From Pycnococcus provasolii (lineage: Eukaryota > Chlorophyta > Pseudoscourfieldiophyceae > Pseudoscourfieldiales > Pycnococcaceae), in assembly GCA_938743325.2 (NCBI GenBank), contig OW568869.1, positions 930,001 through 994,000 of the forward strand: 64,000 nt of DNA, given 5' to 3'. A program made the translations under genes and the position numbers. Of the stretch, positions 29,634 through 37,428 are shown one piece after another (positions within the stretch are counted from its first letter, which is position 1; the number at the start of each line of letters is the position of its first letter). The notes under the pieces were generated by a model. That model saw only the letters and a program-made list of their open reading frames with translations, ran no database searches and was not told the DNA's origin.

Positions 29634-30644
29634 ATGCTCGTGGCTTCCAAGGGCGCGCACAGGGTACACGTGTGCCGGCGCCTGACTGCGTCGGCGTCGA
29701 CGTCGCCGGCTCCACGACGCCTCCCGCCGGGTCTCTTGTCTCGTCCTCCGTCTCGACAAAACTCCGGGGTGACGCGCGCGCTCTCGCTCGACGACGCGCT
29801 GTACCGCCTCTCGCAGAGCGCAGACGCTGCAGTGGGAACGACGCTATCCGCATCGGGCGATGGGGCGGTCAACCCGCTGACGTGCGTCGTTGTGCTCGCC
29901 GCTGGACTCGCAACGAGCTTATCGCCGTGCACGCTCTCTGTTCTGCCGCTGACCATCGGGTACATAGGCTTCGACGACGCAATGGACGCGAAAGCTCGAG
30001 GCTCATCAGAAGGAGCGACCAAAACGGACGCTGACGAAGGGGAGGATGGTGATGGGGAGGAGGAGAAGACTGTCGTGCAGAGGAGCGAGAGCCGCGTCTT
30101 CAGACGAGCGACGAGCTTTGCGGCAGGATTGGCAACGACGCTTGCTCTGCTCGGAGTGTCGGCGTCTGCCGTAGGACGCGTGTACGGAACGGCGGGTGGT
30201 ACGGGAGCGAACGTGACGCTTACGGCTGGTGCCAGCTTGGTAGCCATTGCGATGGGTCTGAGTCTACTGGGAGTCATCGACGCGTCGCGTCTTGTGCCGA
30301 GTGCTGTCCAGCGTGCCGCCAACTTCGACGTGCGCGGATTAACCGCGCTCCCAGCTTGGCTGCGGGCGTACCTGGCGGGGGCACTGTTTGCCCTCGCCGC
30401 GTCGCCCTGCAGCACGCCGGTGCTCGCCACCCTCCTCGCGTATGCTGCAACCAACGACGGAGGCGGCATCTTACTTTTTTGTTATGCCTTGGGCTACACC
30501 GCGCCGCTGCTCGCCGCGGCGTACGCGACTGGCACGCTGGGCCAAATCATGGCTTCACGAGGAGTCACCGCCGCCGTGACGCCAATCAGCGGCGCGCTCC
30601 TCGTGACCGGGGGTACGTACGCGCTTTTGGACAGGCTTGTTTGA
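29634..30644 (+). CDS. CCDA: Thylakoid CcdA-type thiol transporter, plastid-targeted
   Basis: A 336-aa protein. Residues 1-55 are Arg/Ser/Pro/Ala-rich, as in a chloroplast transit peptide. The CcdA/DsbD membrane domain follows with about six hydrophobic helices. The two redox cysteines lie in ATSLSPCTLSVLPLTIGYI (about Cys98) and LAASPCSTPVLATLL (about Cys258). An acidic, charged loop of about 40 residues separates helices 1 and 2. The plant homologue moves reducing equivalents across the thylakoid membrane for cytochrome c6/f haem attachment with HCF164. The ATG at 29634 is the first in frame. Convergent with the DHQ synthase II-like gene, 56 bp apart. Confidence 0.88.
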   Translation: MLVASKGAHRVHVCRRLTASASTSPAPRRLPPGLLSRPPSRQNSGVTRALSLDDALYRLSQSADAAVGTTLSASGDGAVNPLTCVVVLAAGLATSLSPCTLSVLPLTIGYIGFDDAMDAKARGSSEGATKTDADEGEDGDGEEEKTVVQRSESRVFRRATSFAAGLATTLALLGVSASAVGRVYGTAGGTGANVTLTAGASLVAIAMGLSLLGVIDASRLVPSAVQRAANFDVRGLTALPAWLRAYLAGALFALAASPCSTPVLATLLAYAATNDGGGILLFCYALGYTAPLLAAAYATGTLGQIMASRGVTAAVTPISGALLVTGGTYALLDRLV

Positions 30645-30700
30645 GAAAAAAAAACTATTACAGTAACGTTGTATTTTCATGGTTTATAGACTTACCTTGT

Positions 30701-32136
30701 TCACCTCTCTTCGAGAAACTCGTCGATGCGCACACCGACGTGCCTGCCCCCGAGTAATTTCCCACCGCTATCCGTTGCGTCCTCCCAACCCAGTAGCGCG
30801 TCGCCGACACGCAGCGCCGCAACGGAAACCGCACCTTGGTACGTCGTTCCTTCTTTCGCATTATTGCACCTCATGAGTCGGACAGTCTCGGCGTTTTGCA
30901 AGACAATGCTGACGGGCCTTCCCGATGACTCGAATGACGCCTCGACCAACACCAGCGGGCGTCGCTCAACTTTCGCACGACCCACAAATGCACGAGATGT
31001 GGTACCTCGTGTTGCGTTGACAACCCGAACGATGCCACCAGTTCTCAATTCTGAGAGGTATCTCGTCTTATCGTCGACGGGATCGTACACATACATGTGA
31101 GTGGACCCCGCGTTGACACGAAAGGGACGCGATGCGACGAAGTCCTAATTTGTTAGTGCGTTAGAATGTTAGTGCGTTGCTTATCATATGCGCCTTGGCT
31201 GCTCAGAGGTTGACGTACATTTTCTGCGCACTCACTGTGAACGAGCAGATACGAGCCATTGTGATTTCCCACGAGCAATCCTTCGCCGTCACGCATTTCG
31301 GTACACAAGTCAGCGCACACGCGATGGCCCATGCCGAGCGGTGTGATGGCCGTCACCCGCGCGGCTGCCAAGGCACCTTGGTCACTTGCGCGCTGTTTGT
31401 TGTTTACTTGTCCATCGCAACGTGCGGCAACGTCCGCCGCAATGGCTGCGAGGTCGCTAATGTTTTCCGTTTTCACGATGATGCCGTCAAGTCCCATTTC
31501 AAGCGCGTCAAGCATCGCGGTTGCGGATGCGCGGTCGTACGCAACTCCCACGAGCGTTGGGCGGCAGCTGCTGTTTTGTTGCGCCGCCGCGACGATGTTC
31601 TCGCTGACGATGCTCGCCCAACCTGTGGCACCTGGGTCCAGTATGAAAATGTTGTGGGCACTTGCGCTGCCGACAGCCTTCTCCGCACTCCGCGCCTTTT
31701 CTCCGTTCGAGACGTCGAAAAACGTTCCGACGATGACTTTGTTTTCGTCAATGAGCTTGCCGTGCTTGCTTTTTAGGATGCGCACGCCCGCCGCGAGTGC
31801 GCGCATCGCGCTAGCGTTTGCCTCAGCCTTCGCCGATTTTGGCTCGTCTGCATCAACGATGGCGACGTTCGTGAGCCCAAGTTCTAGCGCTTTTGCAAAG
31901 GACGCTGGCGTCTCGGGCCAGTAAAACGCGAACGGCCGAGTCTTATTGCTCAGAATGTCAGCCGCTGCTGCAGAAGCTGTTGTTGTCTTTGCGTTGGTTG
32001 GCGCATCTTCGTTACTTGTTCCCGTTCCTTCTCCCAAGGAAACGCGCAGAGGCGGAGGGGCGCGCTTGCGTACCCGTGCGGCGTGCGTGCGTGTTCGCAC
32101 GTGTGTCGCTTGTGGGAGGTGGCAGGCGGCGGACAT
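30701..32136 (-). CDS. Archaeal-type 3-dehydroquinate synthase II-like protein, spliced
   Basis: Exon 1 is 32136-31219, the intron 31218-31145 (GTACGT...TTAG, 74 bp) and exon 2 31144-30701, giving 453 residues. The join reads HSECAEN-DFVASRPFRVNAG, which restores the conserved core of DHQ synthase II (Pfam 01959). Other motifs are GEGLLVGNHNGSYLLVHSEC, DDKTRYLSELRTGG, ERRPLVLVEA, SIVLQNAETVRL, VGDALLGW and GRHVGVRIDEF. In methanogens this NAD-dependent enzyme makes dehydroquinate from an aminodeoxy heptulosonate. The first 50 or so residues are basic and Thr/Ala-rich, consistent with a plastid transit peptide. What it makes in an alga is unknown. The start at 32136 is the ATG that best places the transit-like region. 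Confidence 0.85.
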
Positions 32137-32450
32137 ATCGCAACCTCTAATCGCACGTGCTGACGGGGCGGAAAAAGGGAGAAATGGGATGAGCCTGGGA
32201 CCTGGATAATTCCGACCGGATAATGCAGCAGGGTTCGGAATAATAGGGGTTGTAAAAACAAGTGGTGCAAAACAACGAGGTCGTGCTGAGGTCCCTTCCA
32301 AGAAAAAAATAGTCACGCACTCACTCCCCGCCCATAAGGTAACGTCCATAGCGCACTTCGCCTCTAGAGACACCTCCACGCTCCTCTATCGTAGAGATGC
32401 GGCGATTCAAGTCTGTTCTGCAAGGGAACAGTCGAGGTAAAGAATTTTTG

Positions 32451-34757
32451 TTACATGACAAAGTCCATTCCACAAAATTCAGCGCCTGCTTCCACCGCTG
32501 CTGCAGCGCGTCTCGCATATCTCATAGCCACTTTCCCACCGTCACCCAAACACGCAGCGACTCGTAAACTTAAATCTGCAACACACGCCTCCGAGCAACG
32601 CAACACTTTAGGCAATGCCACACTTAGCACTCTACGACTCCGATCAATACTCTGCCGTGGTAGCCATGCTGCTAAGACGCGAACTGCACTTGCCCACAAG
32701 AGCGTGTTTGGAACATCACGCAATGCCTCCAATAGAACTTCCAAACAAGCGTCGCCTGGCCACTCCTCCACATCATCACTTCCGAGCAGTCTCTCGGCTG
32801 CACGATCGCCGCTTGCTGCATACGATAGCACCCACAAAAGTACGTCGTCCAAACAAGATGCATACCTTTTCCGAGCTGCACGGGCCGCAGGATGGTCACC
32901 CTTTGTCTTCTGCACCGAGGGCGGGGGCGGAACGGGCGGCATCAGTTTCCCTTCGTGAAAAGGAAGCAAAGGTTGTGGCAGAATGAAAGCACCAGGAGGA
33001 TATAACGACGGAGGGACAGCTAGCTGAACAGCCCATGGTAGTTCTGAAACTTGAGAATGAGCATCTTCATCGTCACCCTCCGCGGCACGTGAGCGCGTTC
33101 TCACCCTGGTCAGCAATTTCACGCCACCGTCGTGCACATCCGCCGACCCAACAGCCATCGCACGTAAGCAAGCGACACCTGGTGCAACGACCTCTCCTGT
33201 GCTGTCGGACTTTTGCCACCACCCAAGTCCCGCATCCAGTGACACCTTAAGCACCTCGAGGCCAGCATGTCGATGATGAACAACCTCCGGACCATGCAGC
33301 AGCAGAGGCAAAGCAATTTGCTCGTATGCACCCATCGGTGTCAGCAAGTCGCTAAGAACCAACGCGCGAACAAGCTGACCCAGAGCTGCGATGTCTTTCT
33401 TGCGCACCAATTCAGCCACACCCTCCTCCTCCTCCATCTCCTCCTCCTCCATCTCCTCTTCCTCCTCTTCAATCTCGTCGTTTTCCTCTTGGCCACCACC
33501 ACAACGCGCAATCCAAGCGGCATAAATGCGTGAGACCAAAACGGGGCACGTCTGAAAAGCGCCAAGAACAAGCGAAGGAGGATTGCTGCCGCCGCTATCA
33601 TCAAAACAGACACACGAGGTTTCCACCAAAGTCTCAGCCACCGTCGACGGACACAGAAGCGATCCCGCCACGACCTCGACTGCGCCACGCTTACCAACAC
33701 CATTGAGATAGGCAACCATCGCAGTGCGTACGGCGTCACCGACATTTATCTGCAACGAAGAAATAAGGTGACTGCGCTTGTCTGCGGTCAGCAATGCTGC
33801 TGCAGATGCTGTGCCTTGTTCGCCAAATACAGCTGCTAGCGTGGAGATGGTGCGCTCTATAATATCGTCATCACCATTCGCTGATGTCAGAGATACCATC
33901 TCCGCGGCAAGCGCTGAAATCACAGCCTCGGCACGTTTACGCTTGATATTCTCGACAGTGGCGCGCGCCGCTGCATCTGTGGCTGCGGCACGTTTTGTTT
34001 GACTTGCAGAATCACGAGCAGGTGGCGGTGGCGGCAAAGGCGCTGCCGCACACCAAGGCGCCACCTGGCCGCACGGGAGAGGTGCACCGAGCCAAGCGGG
34101 AAGATGCAGCAAACGTAGCAGGTGTGCTTCACCACCAAGACATCGACGAACCAGCACCGCAAGGATCGTTGACACAGGTATGCGGCGCTTTCCTGCAGCA
34201 GTTCGAAGCGCATGCCATGTGCCAGGCGGAACTCCAGCATCCTGTGCAGCATGTTCAGCATCGACTGGTGACAGGTGTTGCGATGTCGTGCTTAATGCAA
34301 TCCTGCGAGCGAACGATTCCGCATGGGTAGAATCGACGCATACGAGCCACATGGGAAGACTGGCAATATCGTCGAGCTGAGCAAGCATCCTAGGAATATC
34401 ATCGTCATCCAGTGGCATGGCGCGATGCGCAAGCACATCATCATCATCATCATCATCATCAGAATCTCGCATTGCCGCCGTCCATGCCTCAAGCACGCAG
34501 CCGACGCATGCGGCAGCTGCAACGCCTTGTTGAAGACATGGGTGTGCGTGCTGCATCGTCCGTTGCAGATGACGGGACACTTCTTTGGCCCACGCGTCGT
34601 CGCGAGAAGCTGGTGGCACCGAGCAGGCAGCGTCGACGGCGATACGCAGGCTCATGATCATATGCGTGGCGTCCACGACACAAGCTTGCACAGCCTCCAC
34701 TTCCCGCGCGAGCGCAGTCGCCGCCGTTCGCGTCTGCACGTTCATGTGTTTTTCCAT
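32451..34757 (-). CDS. 768-aa helical protein of unknown function, third ORF of a coupled trio
   Basis: From the ATG at 34757 the frame gives 768 residues. The sequence is mainly Ala/Leu/Val-rich helices, as in HEAT-type solenoids, broken by an Asp run (about 8), a Pro run and a long Glu/Met block (EEEEEEMEEEEMEEEEG). No family was recognised. The frame is open upstream to 35273, but that extension overlaps two better frames and is Arg-rich. The ATG shares its first base with the stop of the 47-codon ORF upstream (TGATG), so translation would depend on termination-reinitiation, leaky scanning or a separate promoter. Confidence 0.6.
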   Translation of the reverse strand: MEKHMNVQTRTAATALAREVEAVQACVVDATHMIMSLRIAVDAACSVPPASRDDAWAKEVSRHLQRTMQHAHPCLQQGVAAAACVGCVLEAWTAAMRDSDDDDDDDDVLAHRAMPLDDDDIPRMLAQLDDIASLPMWLVCVDSTHAESFARRIALSTTSQHLSPVDAEHAAQDAGVPPGTWHALRTAAGKRRIPVSTILAVLVRRCLGGEAHLLRLLHLPAWLGAPLPCGQVAPWCAAAPLPPPPPARDSASQTKRAAATDAAARATVENIKRKRAEAVISALAAEMVSLTSANGDDDIIERTISTLAAVFGEQGTASAAALLTADKRSHLISSLQINVGDAVRTAMVAYLNGVGKRGAVEVVAGSLLCPSTVAETLVETSCVCFDDSGGSNPPSLVLGAFQTCPVLVSRIYAAWIARCGGGQEENDEIEEEEEEMEEEEMEEEEGVAELVRKKDIAALGQLVRALVLSDLLTPMGAYEQIALPLLLHGPEVVHHRHAGLEVLKVSLDAGLGWWQKSDSTGEVVAPGVACLRAMAVGSADVHDGGVKLLTRVRTRSRAAEGDDEDAHSQVSELPWAVQLAVPPSLYPPGAFILPQPLLPFHEGKLMPPVPPPPSVQKTKGDHPAARAARKRYASCLDDVLLWVLSYAASGDRAAERLLGSDDVEEWPGDACLEVLLEALRDVPNTLLWASAVRVLAAWLPRQSIDRSRRVLSVALPKVLRCSEACVADLSLRVAACLGDGGKVAMRYARRAAAAVEAGAEFCGMDFVM

Positions 34758-34900
34758 CAGTTGCGGTGAACTTGAAGATTGGCGCGCGCCCTTAACACCG
34801 CCAGCCAGTTGAGGATTCGTTGCGGTATGATCCACAGCAGCACGTACGCGAGAAGTACAAGCAGTACAAAGTCGGCGGCGGTGAGCGCGTACACGTCCAT
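34757..34900 (-). CDS. 47-aa single-pass membrane peptide, second ORF of a coupled trio
   Basis: The ORF runs ATG at 34900 to TGA at 34759-34757. It encodes MDVYALTAADFVLLVLLAYV continuing LLWIIPQRIL and a basic tail. One strong transmembrane helix (about residues 10-26) is followed by Arg-rich sequence. The ATG abuts the TGA of the NDEL protein (TGAATG) in the same frame, so read-through would fuse the two. Its own stop overlaps the next ATG (TGATG). No family was recognised, and it is too short for most gene finders. Third-position GC is typical of coding sequence here. Confidence 0.55.
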   Translation of the reverse strand: MDVYALTAADFVLLVLLAYVLLWIIPQRILNWLAVLRARANLQVHRN

Positions 34901-35323
34901 TCAGAGTTCGTCGTTTCCCACGAAGTTGACGCGCCCGTTGGGCCCTTCGACGCCGTCGAGTCCTTGGTTTTGTAGCTCCGCGATGCGTTCTCTGTTCCTC
35001 TTTCCCACGATTCGCAGTGTTGCCTTTTTCTCGTGGTCCGTGAGCGTGTCCCAGTTTGCAATTCTCTTTGCCGTGCCGTCCTTCTGTATGACGAGAGGTC
35101 CAATATCCGCGAACGCCGTTCGTTCGCCGAGCTTGAGCTTGTGCACCGAAGAGTCCGCTGAGTTGGTCGAAGCAGCTTCCGGGAGCGCCTCGACGGCTTC
35201 TCGTTGTTTGTCGCTGTGCGTGTTCGCGGTTGCACGAACGCTCGCGATCGCGAAGTTGACTGCGCACAGGCACAGCAGGAGACGTATGCTTGAGGCGGAG
35301 CGTATGGCGATGCGGCGGCGCAT
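34901..35323 (-). CDS. Small ER-lumen protein with C-terminal NDEL, first ORF of a coupled trio
   Basis: A 140-aa protein from the ATG at 35323. Residues 1-28 (MRRRIAIRSASSIRLLLCLC and on) form a signal peptide. The body is hydrophilic, with GERTAFADIGPLVIQKDGTA, then RIANWDTLTDHEKKATLRIV and KRNRERIAELQ, a pattern I recall from small plant and algal proteins of unknown role. The last four residues are NDEL, a plausible KDEL/HDEL-type retrieval signal. Signal peptide plus NDEL predicts an ER-lumen resident. The stop TGA is followed at once by the ATG of the membrane peptide. Copy B of the stop-codon-associated repeat and a long G run lie upstream. Confidence 0.65.
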   Translation of the reverse strand: MRRRIAIRSASSIRLLLCLCAVNFAIASVRATANTHSDKQREAVEALPEAASTNSADSSVHKLKLGERTAFADIGPLVIQKDGTAKRIANWDTLTDHEKKATLRIVGKRNRERIAELQNQGLDGVEGPNGRVNFVGNDEL

Positions 35324-35350
35324 GTAAAGTGACAGGAGCGAAAAAGAAGA

Positions 35351-35370
35351 GGGGGGGGGGGGGGGGGGGA
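35351..35370 (+). repeat. Poly-G tract
   Basis: A near-uninterrupted G run of about 20 bases, with more G-rich sequence to 35411, just upstream of the NDEL gene start. Confidence 0.8.
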
Positions 35371-35421
35371 GATTCGGGGAGGTTTGGGTTTCGGGTTTTC
35401 GAGGGGGGGGATTGCGCGTGT

Positions 35422-35504
35422 GCTGAATGGTGAAAGTGAACGGTGTGAATGGCCGGCCGTTGGACAGAGTAAAGTACACTTCATTACTGTATGAGGGATC
35501 TCAG
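35422..35504 (-). repeat. Stop-codon-associated repeat, copy B (supplies the stop)
   Basis: On the minus strand it begins CTGAGATCCCTCATACAG; its TGA (35503-35501) is the stop codon of the JmjC-like gene. It then runs through the GTAATGAAGTGTACTTTAC and TCCAACGG core into the CCATTCA-type tail. Confidence 0.85.
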
Positions 35505-37075
35505 ACTTTTACATTGCATGCCGAGAGCATCGCTTCTCTTAGCGCATCGCGGCCTTGCTTTCTAGCGGCGATGAATTTTTTCCTGTCCTTGACCGCATCG
35601 GCGAAGCTCGCTCGCTCCGGCCCGTAGCGCGGCTTGCCAGACTCGTGAATGACGGAACACCACCCGCCAGGTTCTACGCCGACGCTGCTGCTAGTGTTGC
35701 TTTTGCTGCCGCCGCTGCATGCCCAACCCAACCGTACGACTCCACGCTTCCCCTCACAGCTAGCCTCGAGAAGAGCCTGCTGCTCCAGTGAATATTCCAT
35801 GCGATCTGGAGGAGTCTCCACAACTGCCGCGCTGGGCAGCACAATTTTAGCGTTCTTCCTCAGGCACCTGAGTGACGCTGTGACACGCTCGCGCCACGCA
35901 CGTGGAACATTTTCGTCGTGATGCTGCGCCACGAGCGCTTCGCAAATTGCATCGGGAGCTGCGAATGTCGCGTCCTCACGCCCCCGCGCCGCCTCGCCAT
36001 CGCCGCCGCCGCCGCCGCCCTCGCTGTCTCCAAATATTGCGCGCAACACCGGATACACGATGGGGGGCTCCGCCCACGTGCGTGCTCTCGAGAGGAAATG
36101 CCAAGCCTCGTCCATGTGCGCGTGCAGAACGACTCGCTGCTCGCACATGCAGCAGTCCTGCTCGGTGACGACGTAGTGAGGTGCGTTCGGGGGACTCAAC
36201 AACGGCGCGCCACCAGCCGCGAGCGGCGCGACCATGATTATGGGAAGCTTGTCCGCGTCAGGCAATGCCCAGTCGGGTGTATCGAAGATGTCCAAGCTTG
36301 CCCACCTCCCGCTCTTGTTGCACTCCACGTCGTCGAAGATCATCGTGTACGCCTCACGTGGCACGAAGATGAACACCTTCACGACAACTGGCGAACCCTC
36401 CAGCCTTGTGTCTCGAATCACAGGCTCGACGAGTGGCCTTGCGCTGTCGCGCGCGGACACGTCCACAGGAAGGGCCACCTGCAGAGTCACCTCACCTCCG
36501 TCGTCGAGGTGCCACCACGTGACAGCGCCCGCTTGGCTGACCCGCGTCGCCATGTCGACGCGCGTTGCGAGCGGCGTCGCCGTGGCGTTCGCACCAGCCG
36601 CGTCACCGAAGAGCATCTCTGGAAGAGGCCAGTCAAGCAGCGCGGGAAGCAGCTTGTCGCCGTCGTCGTCGTCCCTGTGGAACGCCTGCAAGTTGACGCG
36701 TCCCGCGGGCGACGCGAGCGCCTCCGTGAAGCTTTCGCAGAACGTGACGTTATCGTCGTCGACGAGCGGCGTTCCCGGCGCGCCCCACCCTCCGAGCATG
36801 GCAAGCCTTTGTTTTTTGAATCCCCTATCGTTCGCAGTGACGTGCGCAAGTCCGTCTCTGCCCGCTGCGGCGTGCAGACGCGCGGCATACTTGGTTGGCA
36901 GCATGCACGGCGTTCCCGACGTGAGGTGGTGTGCGAGCACGTTCGCGTCGAGTTCTCCCGTCGTCGTTTCCGGGACGTGCGGCGCGAGCGTGGCCCTCCA
37001 CTTGTGCGACACCCTGTTTGCGTTCGGCACGCCCCACTGCTGCAGGAGCGTCTGCAGCGACTCGACGTGCGGCAT
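35501..37075 (-). CDS. JmjC/cupin-like putative Fe(II)/2-oxoglutarate oxygenase
   Basis: A protein of 524 residues. A probable facial triad is visible: His189 and Asp191 in AVTWWHLDDGGEVTLQVALP, and His300 in PLLSPPNAPHYVVTEQDCCM. The last resembles the PPGWWH-V motif of JmjC and cupin-8 proteins. Between them are beta-strand-like segments such as VVKVFIFVPREAYTMIF. The C-terminal 150 residues contain Gly and Ser/Asn low-complexity tracts. Substrate and localisation are unknown; histone demethylases usually carry reader domains, and none is seen. The coding frame runs directly into copy B of the repeat, which provides its stop. Confidence 0.5.
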   Translation of the reverse strand: MPHVESLQTLLQQWGVPNANRVSHKWRATLAPHVPETTTGELDANVLAHHLTSGTPCMLPTKYAARLHAAAGRDGLAHVTANDRGFKKQRLAMLGGWGAPGTPLVDDDNVTFCESFTEALASPAGRVNLQAFHRDDDDGDKLLPALLDWPLPEMLFGDAAGANATATPLATRVDMATRVSQAGAVTWWHLDDGGEVTLQVALPVDVSARDSARPLVEPVIRDTRLEGSPVVVKVFIFVPREAYTMIFDDVECNKSGRWASLDIFDTPDWALPDADKLPIIMVAPLAAGGAPLLSPPNAPHYVVTEQDCCMCEQRVVLHAHMDEAWHFLSRARTWAEPPIVYPVLRAIFGDSEGGGGGGDGEAARGREDATFAAPDAICEALVAQHHDENVPRAWRERVTASLRCLRKNAKIVLPSAAVVETPPDRMEYSLEQQALLEASCEGKRGVVRLGWACSGGSKSNTSSSVGVEPGGWCSVIHESGKPRYGPERASFADAVKDRKKFIAARKQGRDALREAMLSACNVKV

Positions 37076-37428
37076 GGACCCGCCTCAAGACGTGCAGCAG
37101 GACCCGCCGCCGGAAAAAAAGACGAATGTGACGGAGGGTCATGCGAAACCCCAATACGATTTCAAGAACTTACCCCTCCTAAACCCCTAACTAGCCCTGA
37201 TTCTTAGGGTTCGGGCAAACGACGAGGACGAGGGATAGGTACGAGGAAGGCACTGATGAGGTGTCCCCTGGAGGCTCAGCAATCCTATCCTTTAGGAGGT
37301 TGTGCTGACACCTCCCCCCAGGCACGAGGTGCTCCTCCCCCTCCCCCTCTCCCCCCCTTTCTCTCTCGTACTGCCCCGCCTCATTCCTCCTCGTAGCAGG
37401 CGGCTCACCTTGCCAATACTCGGCGGCG
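37076..37428. promoter_or_regulatory. Divergent intergenic region, JmjC-like / KEA
   Basis: No gene is seen. Only degenerate telomere-like words occur (AAACCCCTAACTAG at about 37180-37193 and TTAGGGTT at 37204-37211), plus a C/T-rich tract before the KEA start. Confidence 0.4.

Noticed and set aside
30701-31096. A stand-alone 131-aa gene
   Set aside because: It is the second exon of the DHQ synthase II-like gene; the 74-bp intron with GTACGT and TTAG ends restores the conserved block exactly.
32451-35273. A single 940-aa protein starting at 35273
   Set aside because: The first 170 residues are Arg-rich antisense-like sequence overlapping the NDEL protein and the membrane peptide in better frames; the ATG at 34757 is preferred.
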